64,000 nucleotides of DNA from assembly GCA_964353255.1 (NCBI GenBank), contig CAYGVJ010000004.1, forward strand, positions 1 through 64,000, read 5' to 3'. Both the position numbers and the translations under genes were made by a program. Source of the DNA: VFZS01 sp964353255. GTDB lineage: Bacteria > Acidobacteriota > Terriglobia > Bryobacterales > Bryobacteraceae. Of the stretch, positions 1 to 9,289 are shown piece by piece. Numbering within the stretch: the first letter of the stretch is position 1; each line of letters begins with the position of its first letter. The notes under the pieces are model-generated. The model was not told the origin of the DNA. It did not search any database and saw only the letters and a program-made list of their open reading frames with translations.

Positions 1-1473
1 TGGGACCTGAACGCGGCGGCGCCGATCTCCGTGCCCGGCTACACGTTGAAGGGCGTCTTTAAGTTCACCGACAACAAGACGCGCTCGCCGTTCGACACGG
101 ACAAGAACAACTTCTCGCCGCGGGTGGGCTTCGCCTACGCGCTGGACCCGAAGACGTCGATCCGCGCGGGCGTGGGCCGCTTCTATTCGCTGTCGCGCGC
201 GACCGTGGCCGGCCACACCGGCTCGGGTTTCACCACCAACTCGCCGGTGACCTGGACGTTGGACAGCAATGCGACGCAATACGCCCATCTGTCGAACCCC
301 TATCCCGAGGGTCTGATACTCCCGATGGGCAGCTCGCAGGGCGACAAGACCTTTCTCGGCCTGAATGGGAACACGATCCTGCGCGCCAACCGGAATCCGG
401 AAATGTACCAGTGGAACCTCTCCCTCCAGCGTGACGTGGGCTGGGAATCGATGGTGGAGGTCAACTACACGGCCAGCCGGGGCGTCAAGCTGTTGAACGC
501 CGCGGTGACCACCTTGTCCAATCTCGCCCCCAACTTCTGGCTGCTGGGGGGCTCGGCCCCGCAATATACCCGGCAGCAACTGCAAGAGGCGATTGCCAAT
601 CCTTTCTACGGGATCATCACCGACCCGAAAGCGACCAACCTGAACAGAACGACGGTCCAGAGGTATCGCCTGCTCCGTCCCCTGCCGCAGTTCGATGGCA
701 CGGGCAGTTCGGAACTCAACACGGGCGACTCCTGGTACCACGCCTTGCAGCTCAAGTGGGAGAAGCGGTTCTCCAGGGGTCTGCAAGTGCTGGCGCACTA
801 TACCTGGGCCAAGATGCTCGATGACGTCTCGAACGGTTCCAGCAACTTGGACTGGCTGAGCAACGTCAACGGCAGACAGTTGCAGAACGTATGGAACTTC
901 GCCCAGGAGAAGTCGCTGTCGTCGAACGACGTGGCTCACCGCGTCGTGCTGACGAGCGTCTACCAGATTCCGTTCGGCAAGGGCCGGACGTTCGGCTCGA
1001 ACGTGAACCGCGCTGTTGACGCCGTTATCGGCGGCTGGGAGGTGAGCGGCTTCTTCACCATGCAATCCAGCCAGCCGCTGCAAGTGACCCAGAACGGCGG
1101 AACGCTGTGGAACGGCACGCAGCGGCCAAACCTGATCGGCAATCCGGCCACCTCGGGCTCGGTCTACGACCGGTTTAACAACTGGTTCAACGTGTCGGCC
1201 TTCTCGCAGCCGGCGGCGGACACCTACGGCAGCGCACCGCGCTTCATCAACCTGCGCGGACCGCGGCTGAGGACGCTCGATACCGCGCTGATCAAGAGCT
1301 GGCAGACCTGGGAGAAGCAGAGCCTCGAGTTCCGCGCCGAGGCGTCCAACTTCCTGAACCATCCGATCTTCAATCCCCCGGCTAGTACATACGGGGCGGG
1401 CAACTTCGGCCAGATCAGCAGCACAAAGATCGGCTCTCGCAACATTCAACTGAGCCTCAAATATCGCTTCTAG
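1..1473 (+). CDS. TonB-dependent receptor (Oar-like), C-terminal part, 5' cut by window edge
   Basis: The frame is open from base 1 and ends with TAG at 1471-1473, so this is the last ~490 residues of an outer-membrane beta-barrel. Features typical of the Acidobacteriota Oar/CarboxypepD_reg TonB receptors are visible: aromatic, strand-alternating sequence, phrases such as NYTASRG, HYTWAKML and HRVVLTSVYQIPFG, a region of the type WEVSGFFTMQSSQPL, and a final strand ending in QLSLKYRF with a terminal Phe, as needed for BAM insertion. The plug and carboxypeptidase-like N-terminal domains lie outside the window. The transported substrate cannot be inferred. Confidence 0.9.
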   Translation, partial: WDLNAAAPISVPGYTLKGVFKFTDNKTRSPFDTDKNNFSPRVGFAYALDPKTSIRAGVGRFYSLSRATVAGHTGSGFTTNSPVTWTLDSNATQYAHLSNPYPEGLILPMGSSQGDKTFLGLNGNTILRANRNPEMYQWNLSLQRDVGWESMVEVNYTASRGVKLLNAAVTTLSNLAPNFWLLGGSAPQYTRQQLQEAIANPFYGIITDPKATNLNRTTVQRYRLLRPLPQFDGTGSSELNTGDSWYHALQLKWEKRFSRGLQVLAHYTWAKMLDDVSNGSSNLDWLSNVNGRQLQNVWNFAQEKSLSSNDVAHRVVLTSVYQIPFGKGRTFGSNVNRAVDAVIGGWEVSGFFTMQSSQPLQVTQNGGTLWNGTQRPNLIGNPATSGSVYDRFNNWFNVSAFSQPAADTYGSAPRFINLRGPRLRTLDTALIKSWQTWEKQSLEFRAEASNFLNHPIFNPPASTYGAGNFGQISSTKIGSRNIQLSLKYRF

Positions 1474-1474
1474 T

Positions 1475-1876
1475 CGGAGCCGCAACCCTCGCTGGACCAT
1501 CGAGTTGACGAAGGGGCTGCGGTTCCGTTTCGGACGCACCACCGGTTGGAGAGCGTCCATCGAGGACAGCCGCGAGCCGGGCAGCATCTGGGCGCTGCCC
1601 GTCAACCGGCAGGATGGCTCGAGCGAGGAGGACTATATCCTGCTGTCACGGCTGGTGAACTCCGCAACCGGCAATCCGGTAGTCCTCGTGGCCGGATTGA
1701 AGCACTTCGGAACCGAGGCCGGGGCGAAGTTCCTGGTGAAGCCGGACCTGCGGGCTGAGGTCCTCAGCAAGCTGCCGCGCGGGTGGAACGAAAAGAACCT
1801 GCAAATTGTTCTTCACGCCAGAGTGTACGGGAACAGCCCGGCACAGCCCGAAGTGATCCGCTGGCACGCCTGGTAG
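1475..1876 (+). pseudogene. Orphan C-terminal domain of a Solibacter-type regulator/hypothetical protein
   Basis: This reading frame starts inside the intercistronic space right after the TonB receptor stop. It has no good start: only a TTG at 1505 and no Shine-Dalgarno sequence. It reads WTIELTKGLRFRFG at its start, then EEDYILLSRLVNSATG, then VVLVAGLKHFGTEAGAKFL, and ends NLQIVLHARVYGNSPAQPEV...W. From memory of the family, this is the conserved C-terminal ~120 residues of large Solibacter proteins, often with an N-terminal winged-helix domain. Here only the tail survives. I infer a 5'-truncated relic joined downstream of the receptor; a functional small protein is possible but unlikely. 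Confidence 0.6.
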
Positions 1877-1885
1877 CTGGTCGGC

Positions 1886-4800
1886 TCACGGCTTGAAGTT
1901 GTAGCTGGCCACGAGCTGCCCGTCCTTGCGGACCAGCAGCAAGGCCGCGCGCCCCGGCGCCAGCTCGGCATCAAGATTCCTTCCAGTGGCCTCATGGCGG
2001 AACGACACCCGCTGGTGCGCGGATGATTCCGAGGTCAGGACGTAGAGAGTGGCTTCCTCCAGAAAAGTGGGACTGACCAGGATGGCTGGTTCGTCGGCGA
2101 CGAGGCTGACATCGGCCTTAACCCCGGCCTGCCGCATGGCATAGCGGTAGATCTCTCCGATCGTGGCGACCTCTTCGCTCAGCTCCAGCGGCACGGGCAC
2201 GTAGAGGATGCGTCCCTTGCCGATCGGCTTGTCCTCGAACGTGCGCCCGCCGGAAAGCACGCCGCGCTCCAGGTAGGTGGTCTTGTCGCCCGCAAATGTC
2301 AGGCGGAGGCGAGCACCCGGCCACTCCAGCAGATGGCCGCGCACGTCCAAGGGAGCAGCACGGTAATCCAGGCCCAGTCTGTGGACCCGATCCGTCGGCC
2401 GGAAGTGCTCATCGGCGTCGAGGCGGCCGGAAACCACGAGCACGGAGCCTTCGCTCACCCGTTGCAGAACGGCATCCCACGCCTGCTGGCTCAGGACCCA
2501 AGGAGCGGGCAGCAGCATGAGCTTCGGGCTGCCCAGCAGCTCGATCTGGTATTCCCCGACGGCATAGGCCGAGCCGCGCGCGTGGTGATACAGGGCGCGC
2601 ACCGCCTTCTGCTGGGCCTCCAGGGCATACCCGTTGAATACAGAGAGCTGAAGCGACTGCGGGAGGATCAAGGCAATCTCCGGGCGCCGTGCGTTCCTCA
2701 TGTAGGGAGCGGCCGCGCGGGCGAACGCGCACACGCCCGCCAGGATGTCCTCCCAGCTCTTGGCGGAGCCGTCTGATCGCTTGCTGCCGTAGACATCCCC
2801 GCGGGACCAGTCCCAATGCAGAGACCCGGCATTCGCGCCGGCCAGGCCGAGCACCAGCTTTCGCTCCAGCAGGCCCGCGGCCTGCACCTCGTCCCAGCGC
2901 CAGGTGGCGTCCATGTTCCACACCGGCTGCACGCCGGTCTCGCCGATCAGGTTCGGCTTGCCGGGCCGCTTGGCCACCACGGAGTCCCACAGCAGGGCGT
3001 CATCCCGCCACCAGGAGTGGTTGACCGTGAAATCCACCGCCGTGCCTCCGTAGAACTGATTCAGCAGCCGGTTGGTCACCCCGCCTTCGTCCTGCCCGAC
3101 CGTGGTCATCTGCCGGCTGCCCGTGGCCCGCACGGCCGCGATCATCTCCGCCACCCACCGGTTGAACATGTCCTGGGCGAACAGGTTGTAGTCCAGGGCG
3201 CGGACCTGACGCGCGTTGCCGTAGCGGGTCAGTTCCAGGTCCGCCGGGGCGGGAAGCGGAACCCTCTGGAAATCGCCCAGTTCCTCCGGCGTGACGCCCC
3301 AGGCCGCCGCCAGCCGATCGACGCTGCGGTAGCGCCGCGCCAGCCATTGCGTCCAGGCTCTGGTCTCGGAGGGGTCGGCGTTGGGCGTGTTGCCGCGCCA
3401 CAGCCGCTTGGGATTCGAGAAACTCGGTTCGTTGATGAAGTCCCAGCTCAGGAAAGGGACGTCCTTGAAGCGGGCCACGATGGATCGCACGTAGTCCTGC
3501 TGGGCGCGGATGGCCACCGGATCGGTGTAAGGATTGGCGCCCGGTCCCAACTGGGAGGACTCCTGGCCGGGGTAGCGGCGGATGGTCTGCGGATCGAAGG
3601 CAAAGAACGTGAAGTTCACTTGCATCCGGTGCCTGGCGGCCGAATGCAGAAAGGCCTCCAACGCCCGCAGAAGCCGCTCTTCCACTCCGCCGGTGATCCG
3701 GTTGATGTATTCGGCCTGGTTGTGCCACGTCCCGGTTCGGACAAAATTGACGCCGCGTTTCTCCATTTCGGTAAAGTCCCGCTCCCATACCCAGGCGTTG
3801 CCCGCAATGTGGCCGCCCACAAAGAAGCCGGTGGGATAGGTGTCGGTGGAGAAGTAGTTCGTGCCCATGGGCAGGAACGGCTTGCCGTCGGCTTCGAAGT
3901 AGTCGCCGACTGGGCGGAGCGCCGAGCCGCGGGCCAGCAGCGTGGCCTCCCGCACCCAGAAACCGGTGTGATAAGCCTCGCGGGCCTCGCCTTCCGCGTA
4001 AGTTCCGCGCAGCACGTAGTGACCCGGGGGCGGGGTCTGCCGGAAAACCAGATGAGCGGTCAGAGCGCCGCCCTGGACCTCGGCGTGCTCAGTGGCCAGG
4101 ACCTGGGAGCCCGACAGCAGCTCGACCCTCACCGCGCCCTTCTCGGCGGGCGCGCTGCCCAGGCGCAGGAGATGGACGGTCACCTGCGGCACCTCGCCGG
4201 CAACCAGGGTGGCGTTCTGCACTTCGAGCCACAGCCTCGCGGCGCCCTGCCGGGCGTAGGCTGCGGCCTGCTTCAGCAGGAGCGCTCCGTCCTGCGAATC
4301 CCAGTAACCAGGCTCCGGCTCGAAGCTCAGGAAGACGTACCGACCGCCAGGCGTCCTTCCGCCGCCTCGGGACCCCAGGGAGTCCGCGGCGGTGACCGGC
4401 GAGGCCACCCGTACGCCCTTGGCGTTGACCAAGAAACCCAGGCCGCGATAACGCCCCGCTCCGGCGCCAGTACCCGAGACAAAGACCCGCCGGGCCAGGA
4501 TTCTGGCGGGTTGAAGGAAGTAATAGTCCTCGTCCCAGACGAAGCTCACCCAGTCCTTCTGAGGCGCCTCGTAGGCGTGCCAGATGCCCAGAGAACGGGA
4601 GAAGGCATTGCTGGCCGGCTCGGCGCTGAATCTGCCCTCGCGCCGATAGACGGGGACCGCCAGCGGTCTTCCCCCAACGACCAGCAGACTGCCGCCTCCC
4701 CCGAGATAGTCGAGGATCGCTTTCCAGGCATCGGCCGGGCAGGCCGACCCATACGGCAGGACCAGAAGCTGCGCGTTGTCCAAACTGCCTGGCTGCCGAA

Positions 4801-4990
4801 GCGCATCCAGATCCAGGAACTCGGGATTCAGATCGGAGAGCGCGCGGGTGAGCGCCTCCCGGGAAACCTCCTGAGCGTCCAGCGCCGGGAAGCCGGGTTG
4901 ATGGAAGACGACAACCCGGCCCTGCGCGCTGGCGGCCAGGACTACTATTGAGAGCGTGACCGTACGGAGAAGAATGCCTCTTCCAGCCAT
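1886..4990 (-). CDS. Secreted GH42/GH5-like glycoside hydrolase with GATase-like domains
   Basis: This is a 1034-residue protein with an N-terminal signal-like segment (LLRTVTLSIVVLAASAQG). Residues ~25-230 look like a GATase-1-like domain (LLVLPYGSACP, GGGGSLLVVGG). A beta-sandwich stretch follows. From ~355 comes a TIM-barrel of the GH-A clan: PFLPMGTNYFSTDTYP, NFVRTGTWHNQ, the acid/base motif FINEPS (Glu near residue 520) and the nucleophile motif IGETGV (Glu near 683). The remainder resembles the trimerisation/GATase-like and C-terminal domains of GH42 beta-galactosidases (EIALILPQSLQL, LMLLPAPWVLS). It probably acts on a beta-linked glycan in the periplasm or outside. It diverges from the Tat-exported oxidoreductase at 5073, with 82 bp between the starts. 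The exact GH family is uncertain. Confidence 0.85.
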   Translation of the reverse strand: MAGRGILLRTVTLSIVVLAASAQGRVVVFHQPGFPALDAQEVSREALTRALSDLNPEFLDLDALRQPGSLDNAQLLVLPYGSACPADAWKAILDYLGGGGSLLVVGGRPLAVPVYRREGRFSAEPASNAFSRSLGIWHAYEAPQKDWVSFVWDEDYYFLQPARILARRVFVSGTGAGAGRYRGLGFLVNAKGVRVASPVTAADSLGSRGGGRTPGGRYVFLSFEPEPGYWDSQDGALLLKQAAAYARQGAARLWLEVQNATLVAGEVPQVTVHLLRLGSAPAEKGAVRVELLSGSQVLATEHAEVQGGALTAHLVFRQTPPPGHYVLRGTYAEGEAREAYHTGFWVREATLLARGSALRPVGDYFEADGKPFLPMGTNYFSTDTYPTGFFVGGHIAGNAWVWERDFTEMEKRGVNFVRTGTWHNQAEYINRITGGVEERLLRALEAFLHSAARHRMQVNFTFFAFDPQTIRRYPGQESSQLGPGANPYTDPVAIRAQQDYVRSIVARFKDVPFLSWDFINEPSFSNPKRLWRGNTPNADPSETRAWTQWLARRYRSVDRLAAAWGVTPEELGDFQRVPLPAPADLELTRYGNARQVRALDYNLFAQDMFNRWVAEMIAAVRATGSRQMTTVGQDEGGVTNRLLNQFYGGTAVDFTVNHSWWRDDALLWDSVVAKRPGKPNLIGETGVQPVWNMDATWRWDEVQAAGLLERKLVLGLAGANAGSLHWDWSRGDVYGSKRSDGSAKSWEDILAGVCAFARAAAPYMRNARRPEIALILPQSLQLSVFNGYALEAQQKAVRALYHHARGSAYAVGEYQIELLGSPKLMLLPAPWVLSQQAWDAVLQRVSEGSVLVVSGRLDADEHFRPTDRVHRLGLDYRAAPLDVRGHLLEWPGARLRLTFAGDKTTYLERGVLSGGRTFEDKPIGKGRILYVPVPLELSEEVATIGEIYRYAMRQAGVKADVSLVADEPAILVSPTFLEEATLYVLTSESSAHQRVSFRHEATGRNLDAELAPGRAALLLVRKDGQLVASYNFKP

Positions 4991-5072
4991 GCCTCAGCAT
5001 GCCACGGAACTGGATGAGGGACAAGCCGGCTGTGCTGCCGTGGAGTAAACTGGTCCAGAAAGTCAGGAGGAT

Positions 5073-6494
5073 GTGATGAGCCAGAGAGACGATCGATCCA
5101 CGCGCCGCGAGTTCTTAACCCAGGAGGTGGGCATTGCCGCGGCGACCGCAACCATGCTGTCCGGCGTGAGCGCCAGGGCAGCCCAGTCCAAGACGACGGG
5201 GCGGGTGTTGGGCGCCAATGATCGCATCAACATCGCTTTCATCGGCAACGGGATGCAGTTCCTCACGCTGGTCGAGATGTTCAAGCGGCGGCGGCAGGAC
5301 AAGGGCGACGTCCACTTCGCCGCGGTGTGCGACGTCTGGGAGCCGCGCCTCAACTACGCCCAGAAGCAATCCGGGGCGGAAAAGACCTATCGGGACTATC
5401 GCGAAATCCTCCAGCGGCCGGACATCGACGGGGTCGTCCTCGCCGTCCCCGATCACTGGCATTGCCGCATGGCGAGCGAGGCGCTACAGGCCGGCAAAGA
5501 CGTCTACCTCGAAAAGCCCATGACCCGCACGGTGGATGAGGCGGCAAAGGTGAACGCCTTGGTGGACCGCACCAAGCGCGTCTTGCAGTTGGGCGGCACC
5601 GGTCCGGCGACGCGGCTTTACTGGAAGATCAACGACTACATCAAGGCCGGCAAGATGGGCAAGATCCTGTGGGGGCTCATCAGCTACAACCGGAATACTC
5701 GCGAGGGCATGTGGGACTACCCCATCCCCGGAGTGGGCAGCGATTCCTGGCCCGACGCCAAGGTCACCCCCGAGAACCTGGACTGGCAGATGTGGCTGGG
5801 ACCGGCCCCCAAGCGGCGCTTCAGCGCGGAGCGTTATTTCCGCTGGAGGAAATTCTGGGACTACTCGACCGGCAATGCGGGCGACCTGCTGTACCACCGC
5901 CTCGGCACCATGTGCACGATGCTGGGTTTCGAATTCCCGACTCGCGCCGTGGGCGTGGGCGGCATCTACGTGCAGAAGAACCGTGAGGTCCCCGACACTT
6001 ACATGACCATGATCGAATACCCGGGAGACTACGCCATCAACATGGTGTCGTGCATGGCCAACGCCACGTCGGTGCCGATCACCGTGTATGCGAACTGGGG
6101 GACGCTCCAGGTCCTGGAAGGACAGGCGGCCATGGACGCCATGGGGGATCAACGCAAGGCCCCCGCAGAGGCAGCGCAGCGCCGCTTCCGCACCGTTGCA
6201 GTGGTCAGACCGGAGCGCCAGTTCCTCAGCGAATTCAAAGAGGCCAACGAGGGCAAAACCGAAGTGACCATCGAGCCGGAGCCGAGCCCCAACCTGGCCG
6301 AGGACTGGCTGGACTCGATGCGCAGCCGGCAGTCGCCGGTCTACAATGCGCTGCGCGGTTATCAGGTGATGGTGGCCATTGCGCTGGGCGTTGAATCCTA
6401 CCGCAAGGGGAAGGTGATGGCGTTCGACCCGGTGCGCCACACGGTGGTCTCCGCGCCCCGCCCGCACCGGGAGTATCCACCCGCGGGCGCGTGA
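5073..6494 (+). CDS. Gfo/Idh/MocA-family oxidoreductase, Tat-exported
   Basis: This is a 473-residue protein. The N-terminus has a twin-arginine signal (STRREFLTQ) followed by an Ala-rich hydrophobic stretch, so it is probably exported folded with bound cofactor. The Rossmann part reads RINIAFIGNGMQ, then VCDVWEPRL. The family signature is YLEKPMTRTVDEA, whose EKP lysine is the usual substrate/NAD(P)-contact residue. The C-terminal beta-sheet domain contains the WQMWLGPAPKR region found in sugar-type members. An AGGA motif lies before the ATG. It is divergent from the secreted glycosidase, so a joint role in processing an uncommon sugar is plausible; the substrate is unknown. Confidence 0.9.
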   Translation: MMSQRDDRSTRREFLTQEVGIAAATATMLSGVSARAAQSKTTGRVLGANDRINIAFIGNGMQFLTLVEMFKRRRQDKGDVHFAAVCDVWEPRLNYAQKQSGAEKTYRDYREILQRPDIDGVVLAVPDHWHCRMASEALQAGKDVYLEKPMTRTVDEAAKVNALVDRTKRVLQLGGTGPATRLYWKINDYIKAGKMGKILWGLISYNRNTREGMWDYPIPGVGSDSWPDAKVTPENLDWQMWLGPAPKRRFSAERYFRWRKFWDYSTGNAGDLLYHRLGTMCTMLGFEFPTRAVGVGGIYVQKNREVPDTYMTMIEYPGDYAINMVSCMANATSVPITVYANWGTLQVLEGQAAMDAMGDQRKAPAEAAQRRFRTVAVVRPERQFLSEFKEANEGKTEVTIEPEPSPNLAEDWLDSMRSRQSPVYNALRGYQVMVAIALGVESYRKGKVMAFDPVRHTVVSAPRPHREYPPAGA

Positions 6495-6546
6495 GATGAA
6501 CCGGCCCCACAGCGCGGAATTGGTGTTTGAGTGTACTGTCCCGAGT

Positions 6547-6620
6547 TCACAGCAGCTCTTCCCGCTTCTCGATGGTGAGCTTGTCGCCCCTGGTGATGCA
6601 TTCGGCCTACATACGGAGGC
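6547..6620 (-). pseudogene. Relic of an acyl-CoA dehydrogenase 3' end
   Basis: On the minus strand this reads R-L-R-M-stop-A-E-C-I-T-R-G-D-K-L-T-I-E-K-R-E-E-L-L-stop. That is the same as the C-terminus of the acyl-CoA dehydrogenase at 12012-13715 (RLRMQVEYITSGDRLTIEKREELI), with one CAG-to-TAG nonsense change and several substitutions. The surrounding DNA matches 12016-12080 closely by eye. It abuts the IS1380 relic, so it is probably a leftover of a paralog or a copied fragment. Confidence 0.75.
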
Positions 6621-7259
6621 GGGGCCTTCGCCAAGCCGGAGGTCTACCGGGCGCTGAGGGAGCGGGGCGTGAAGTATGGCATCCGATTGCCGGCCAATGA
6701 CAGCCTGGAGCGGGACGTCGCCGAGCTGCTGATCCATCCCGCGGGCCGTCCCAGCCGCAAGCCGGTGGTGCGCTGTAAGGGTTTCTTGTACCAGGCGGCG
6801 AGCTGGAACAAGGCCCGGCGGGTGGTGGCCAAGGTCGAGTTCCATGCCGGAGAATTGTTCCCTCGCGTCGGGTTCATCGTGACCAACCTGGAGGCGGACA
6901 GCCGAGCGGTGGTGCGGTTCTACAATCGGCGGGGCACGGCGGAACAGTGGATCAGGGAAGGCAAGCAGGCCGTCAAGATGACCCGGTTAAGCTGCCACCG
7001 ATTCCGCTCCAACGAGGTGCGCCTGTGGCTGAGCGTGATCGCCTACAACCTCGGCAACCTGTGGCGGAGACTGGTGCTGCCCAAGAGGATCGGTAGTTGG
7101 TCGCTGACCAGCTTGTAGCAACGGTTGGTGAAGACCGGCGGACGTTTGATCAAGCACGCCCGATATTACTGGCTCTTGCTGGCGGAGGGTCACTTGACGC
7201 GGCGGCTATTTGGGGCGATGGTGCGGCGGATCGAGGCGCTGCCGCTGCCGGCCGGATGA
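6620..7259 (+). pseudogene. IS1380-family transposase, C-terminal relic with in-frame amber stop
   Basis: The frame from about 6620 reads FAKPEVYRALRERGVKYGIRLPANDSLERD and continues through FHAGELFPRVGFIVTN, NRRGTAEQWIREGK, TRLSCHRFRSNEVRLWLSVIAYNLGNLWRR. These are the catalytic-core and C-terminal motifs of an IS1380 transposase, with the E of AEQWIREGK in the usual DDE position. The first ~250 residues are missing. A TAG at 7116-7118 replaces what is normally Gln (LTSL-stop-QRLVKTGGRL), and the frame then continues cleanly to TGA at 7257-7259. It belongs to a different IS1380 member from the intact copy at 47923. The 5' side joins directly to the acyl-CoA dehydrogenase relic. Confidence 0.85.
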
Positions 7260-7492
7260 TGGTGGCGGCGGGCAAGCAAACAAGTCGACGGAAGGAGGGG
7301 GGACGGGGAGGTGTATGAGAAGTCGCTTGAAATGAAGCACTTCCAGGTTCTTGCGCACCCGGAGAAGTCAGAGCTGGCCTCTTCCCGGGCCGCCGAACTC
7401 GCTCGGGAGGGGCAGGATGAAGAAAACGGCTTCAGCGGAGGCGGCTGGGTGTAGAATCAATGGTGCCCAGGATGAGAAAAAGGAAATTCTGG

Positions 7493-8320
7493 ATGAGAAT
7501 CTTCGTAGCGATTGGGATCTCGCTCTGCATACTCCCGTCAGGTGCGCAGAGCCAAACTTCAAGGGAACAGGAACCGATACGAATCACTCGAAGTGGCACG
7601 CAACCTCCCCGGCCGGCGCCGTCCGACCACTTCACCGGTTCAGTGCGGGTCGATTCTTCGTTCCAGGCGATCGCGCCGGCACGGATGTCCGGCGCCCGAG
7701 TTGTGTTTGAGCCCGGCGCCAGAACGGCGTGGCACACGCATCCCTTGGGGCAAACTCTGATCGTGACGGCAGGAACCGGCCGGGTGCAGCGCTGGGGCGA
7801 CCCCGTGGACGAAATCCGGCAGGGTGACGTGGTCTCGATCCCGCCGGGCCAGAAGCACTGGCACGGGGCCGCGCCGAACAGCTCCATGACGCACATCGCC
7901 ATCGTCGAGCAACTCGACGGCAAGACGGTCGAGTGGTTGGAAAAGGTCAGCGATGCGCAATACGGCGCGCCGCTCCGCGGTCAGGCAGCGAGCCCCAATG
8001 CCGGCGCGCGGCCTCGGCCGTCTCAGGGAGCGATCGGCGACTTTGCCCCCAAGCTGGCCGAGCTGACTGACAACGTGCTGTACGGCGACATCTGGGAGCG
8101 TCCGGAGCTGTCGAAGCGTGACCGTAGCCTGGTGACGGTGGCCGCTCTCATCGCCATGAACCGTCCTGACCAGCTCCGTTCTCACCTCGTCAGAGCGCGC
8201 GAAAACGGCCTGACGCAGGAGCAGTTGATCGAGACCATTACCCACCTGGCGTTTTACTCGGGGTGGCCGAACGCGGTAAGCGCCATCGCCGTTGCAAGGG
8301 AAGTTTTCGAGAAGAAATGA
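7493..8320 (+). CDS. Secreted cupin + carboxymuconolactone decarboxylase-like fusion
   Basis: Starts at 7460 and 7472 are possible, but 7493 begins a clean signal peptide (MRIFVAIGISLCILPSGAQSQ) behind AAGGA. The first ~120 mature residues are a cupin with metal-ligand spacing HTHPLGQTLIV...G and PPGQKHWHG. Residues ~170-275 are a carboxymuconolactone decarboxylase/AhpD-like helical domain (LSKRDRSLVTVAALIAMN, THLAFYSGWPNAVSAI). The same domain pair is common in small-molecule or quorum-related enzymes annotated as 4-carboxymuconolactone decarboxylases. No AhpD-type CxxC is present, so a peroxidase role is unlikely. Followed after 26 bp by two secreted alpha/beta hydrolases. Confidence 0.85.
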   Translation: MRIFVAIGISLCILPSGAQSQTSREQEPIRITRSGTQPPRPAPSDHFTGSVRVDSSFQAIAPARMSGARVVFEPGARTAWHTHPLGQTLIVTAGTGRVQRWGDPVDEIRQGDVVSIPPGQKHWHGAAPNSSMTHIAIVEQLDGKTVEWLEKVSDAQYGAPLRGQAASPNAGARPRPSQGAIGDFAPKLAELTDNVLYGDIWERPELSKRDRSLVTVAALIAMNRPDQLRSHLVRARENGLTQEQLIETITHLAFYSGWPNAVSAIAVAREVFEKK

Positions 8321-8346
8321 AACGAAAGGCGTATGCAGGAGAAATC

Positions 8347-9267
8347 ATGAAAAGTCACTTCATCGCGCTCTGTCTCTTTCCAGCCATCCTTCTTACTTCA
8401 GCAAGTGCGCAGGAAACCAGGACGAGCGGGCCGGAGCCGGTGCCCGCCACAAAAGTGATCAACCTTTGGCCCGGCGTCGCGCCGGGGTCCGAGCAATGGA
8501 AGCAGCCGGAGACCGTCCTTGGCTCCGGCAACAACCGGCGCATTGTCAACGTGACCACGCCGACGCTGACGGTGTACCTGCCGGCCCCCTCCACCGCGAC
8601 CGGAACGGCCGTGATTGTCGCACCCGGTGGCGGCTTCGTAGGGTTGTCGATTGACTCGGAAGGTTACGATGTAGCGAAATGGCTCGTGGCTCGAGGTGTC
8701 GCGGCAATCGTTTTGAAGTACCGAACGGTTCAACTCGAAGGCCAGGACGAAGCGCAACTGAACCAGTCCGCCGGCGCACGCTTCGGGGCTCAGCTCCGCA
8801 ACCTCCCTTTGATCGACGAGGACGGTAAGCCCGGCATTGCCGACGGCATTCAGGCCGTGAAAGTGGTTCGCGCACACGCGGCCGAATGGGGCATCTCTCC
8901 GGATCGCATCGTCTTCACGGGATTCTCCGCCGGCGGGATGATCACTGCTTACACGGCCATACAGTCCGATGCGCGCCCGAACTACGCGGCTCCTATTTAC
9001 GGCGCCCCGATCGCATCCATACCGCCGATACCACAAGGATTGCCGCCGTTTTTCATGGCGATGGCGCAAGACGACAACCTCGCCGGCCAATACATCCTCC
9101 GCTTCTACGAGGCCCTCAAGGCCGCCGGATATCGCCCTGAATTTCACATTTATAACTCCGGCGGTCATGGCTGGGGCATGCGCAAACAAGGCAGAACGAG
9201 CGACCACTGGATCGACGAGTTTTACTACTGGTTGGAAGCGCAAGGGCTAACGCGTCCGCCAAAGTAA
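8347..9267 (+). CDS. Secreted alpha/beta hydrolase (esterase/lipase-like, BD-FAE type)
   Basis: The chosen ATG at 8347 follows GCAGGAGAAATC and starts a signal peptide (MKSHFIALCLFPAILLTSASAQ); 306 residues. The fold is an alpha/beta hydrolase of the acetyl-xylan-esterase/COG0657 type: oxyanion segment APGGGFVGLSID, nucleophile elbow FTGFSAGGM (Ser), a likely Asp in AMAQDDNLAG and catalytic His in NSGGHGWGM. It is predicted to hydrolyse an ester, perhaps on carbohydrate, in the periplasm or outside. It lies between the cupin fusion and another hydrolase on the same strand, probably co-transcribed. Confidence 0.88.
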   Translation: MKSHFIALCLFPAILLTSASAQETRTSGPEPVPATKVINLWPGVAPGSEQWKQPETVLGSGNNRRIVNVTTPTLTVYLPAPSTATGTAVIVAPGGGFVGLSIDSEGYDVAKWLVARGVAAIVLKYRTVQLEGQDEAQLNQSAGARFGAQLRNLPLIDEDGKPGIADGIQAVKVVRAHAAEWGISPDRIVFTGFSAGGMITAYTAIQSDARPNYAAPIYGAPIASIPPIPQGLPPFFMAMAQDDNLAGQYILRFYEALKAAGYRPEFHIYNSGGHGWGMRKQGRTSDHWIDEFYYWLEAQGLTRPPK

Positions 9268-9289
9268 CCCACAGCCGGAGTCAAATGCC

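Noticed and set aside
2816..4951. Long plus-strand open frame (711 codons) opposite the glycosidase
   Set aside because: It is antisense to a protein with clear domains and catalytic motifs; its composition (Gly/Arg/His-rich) is the usual GC-rich shadow.
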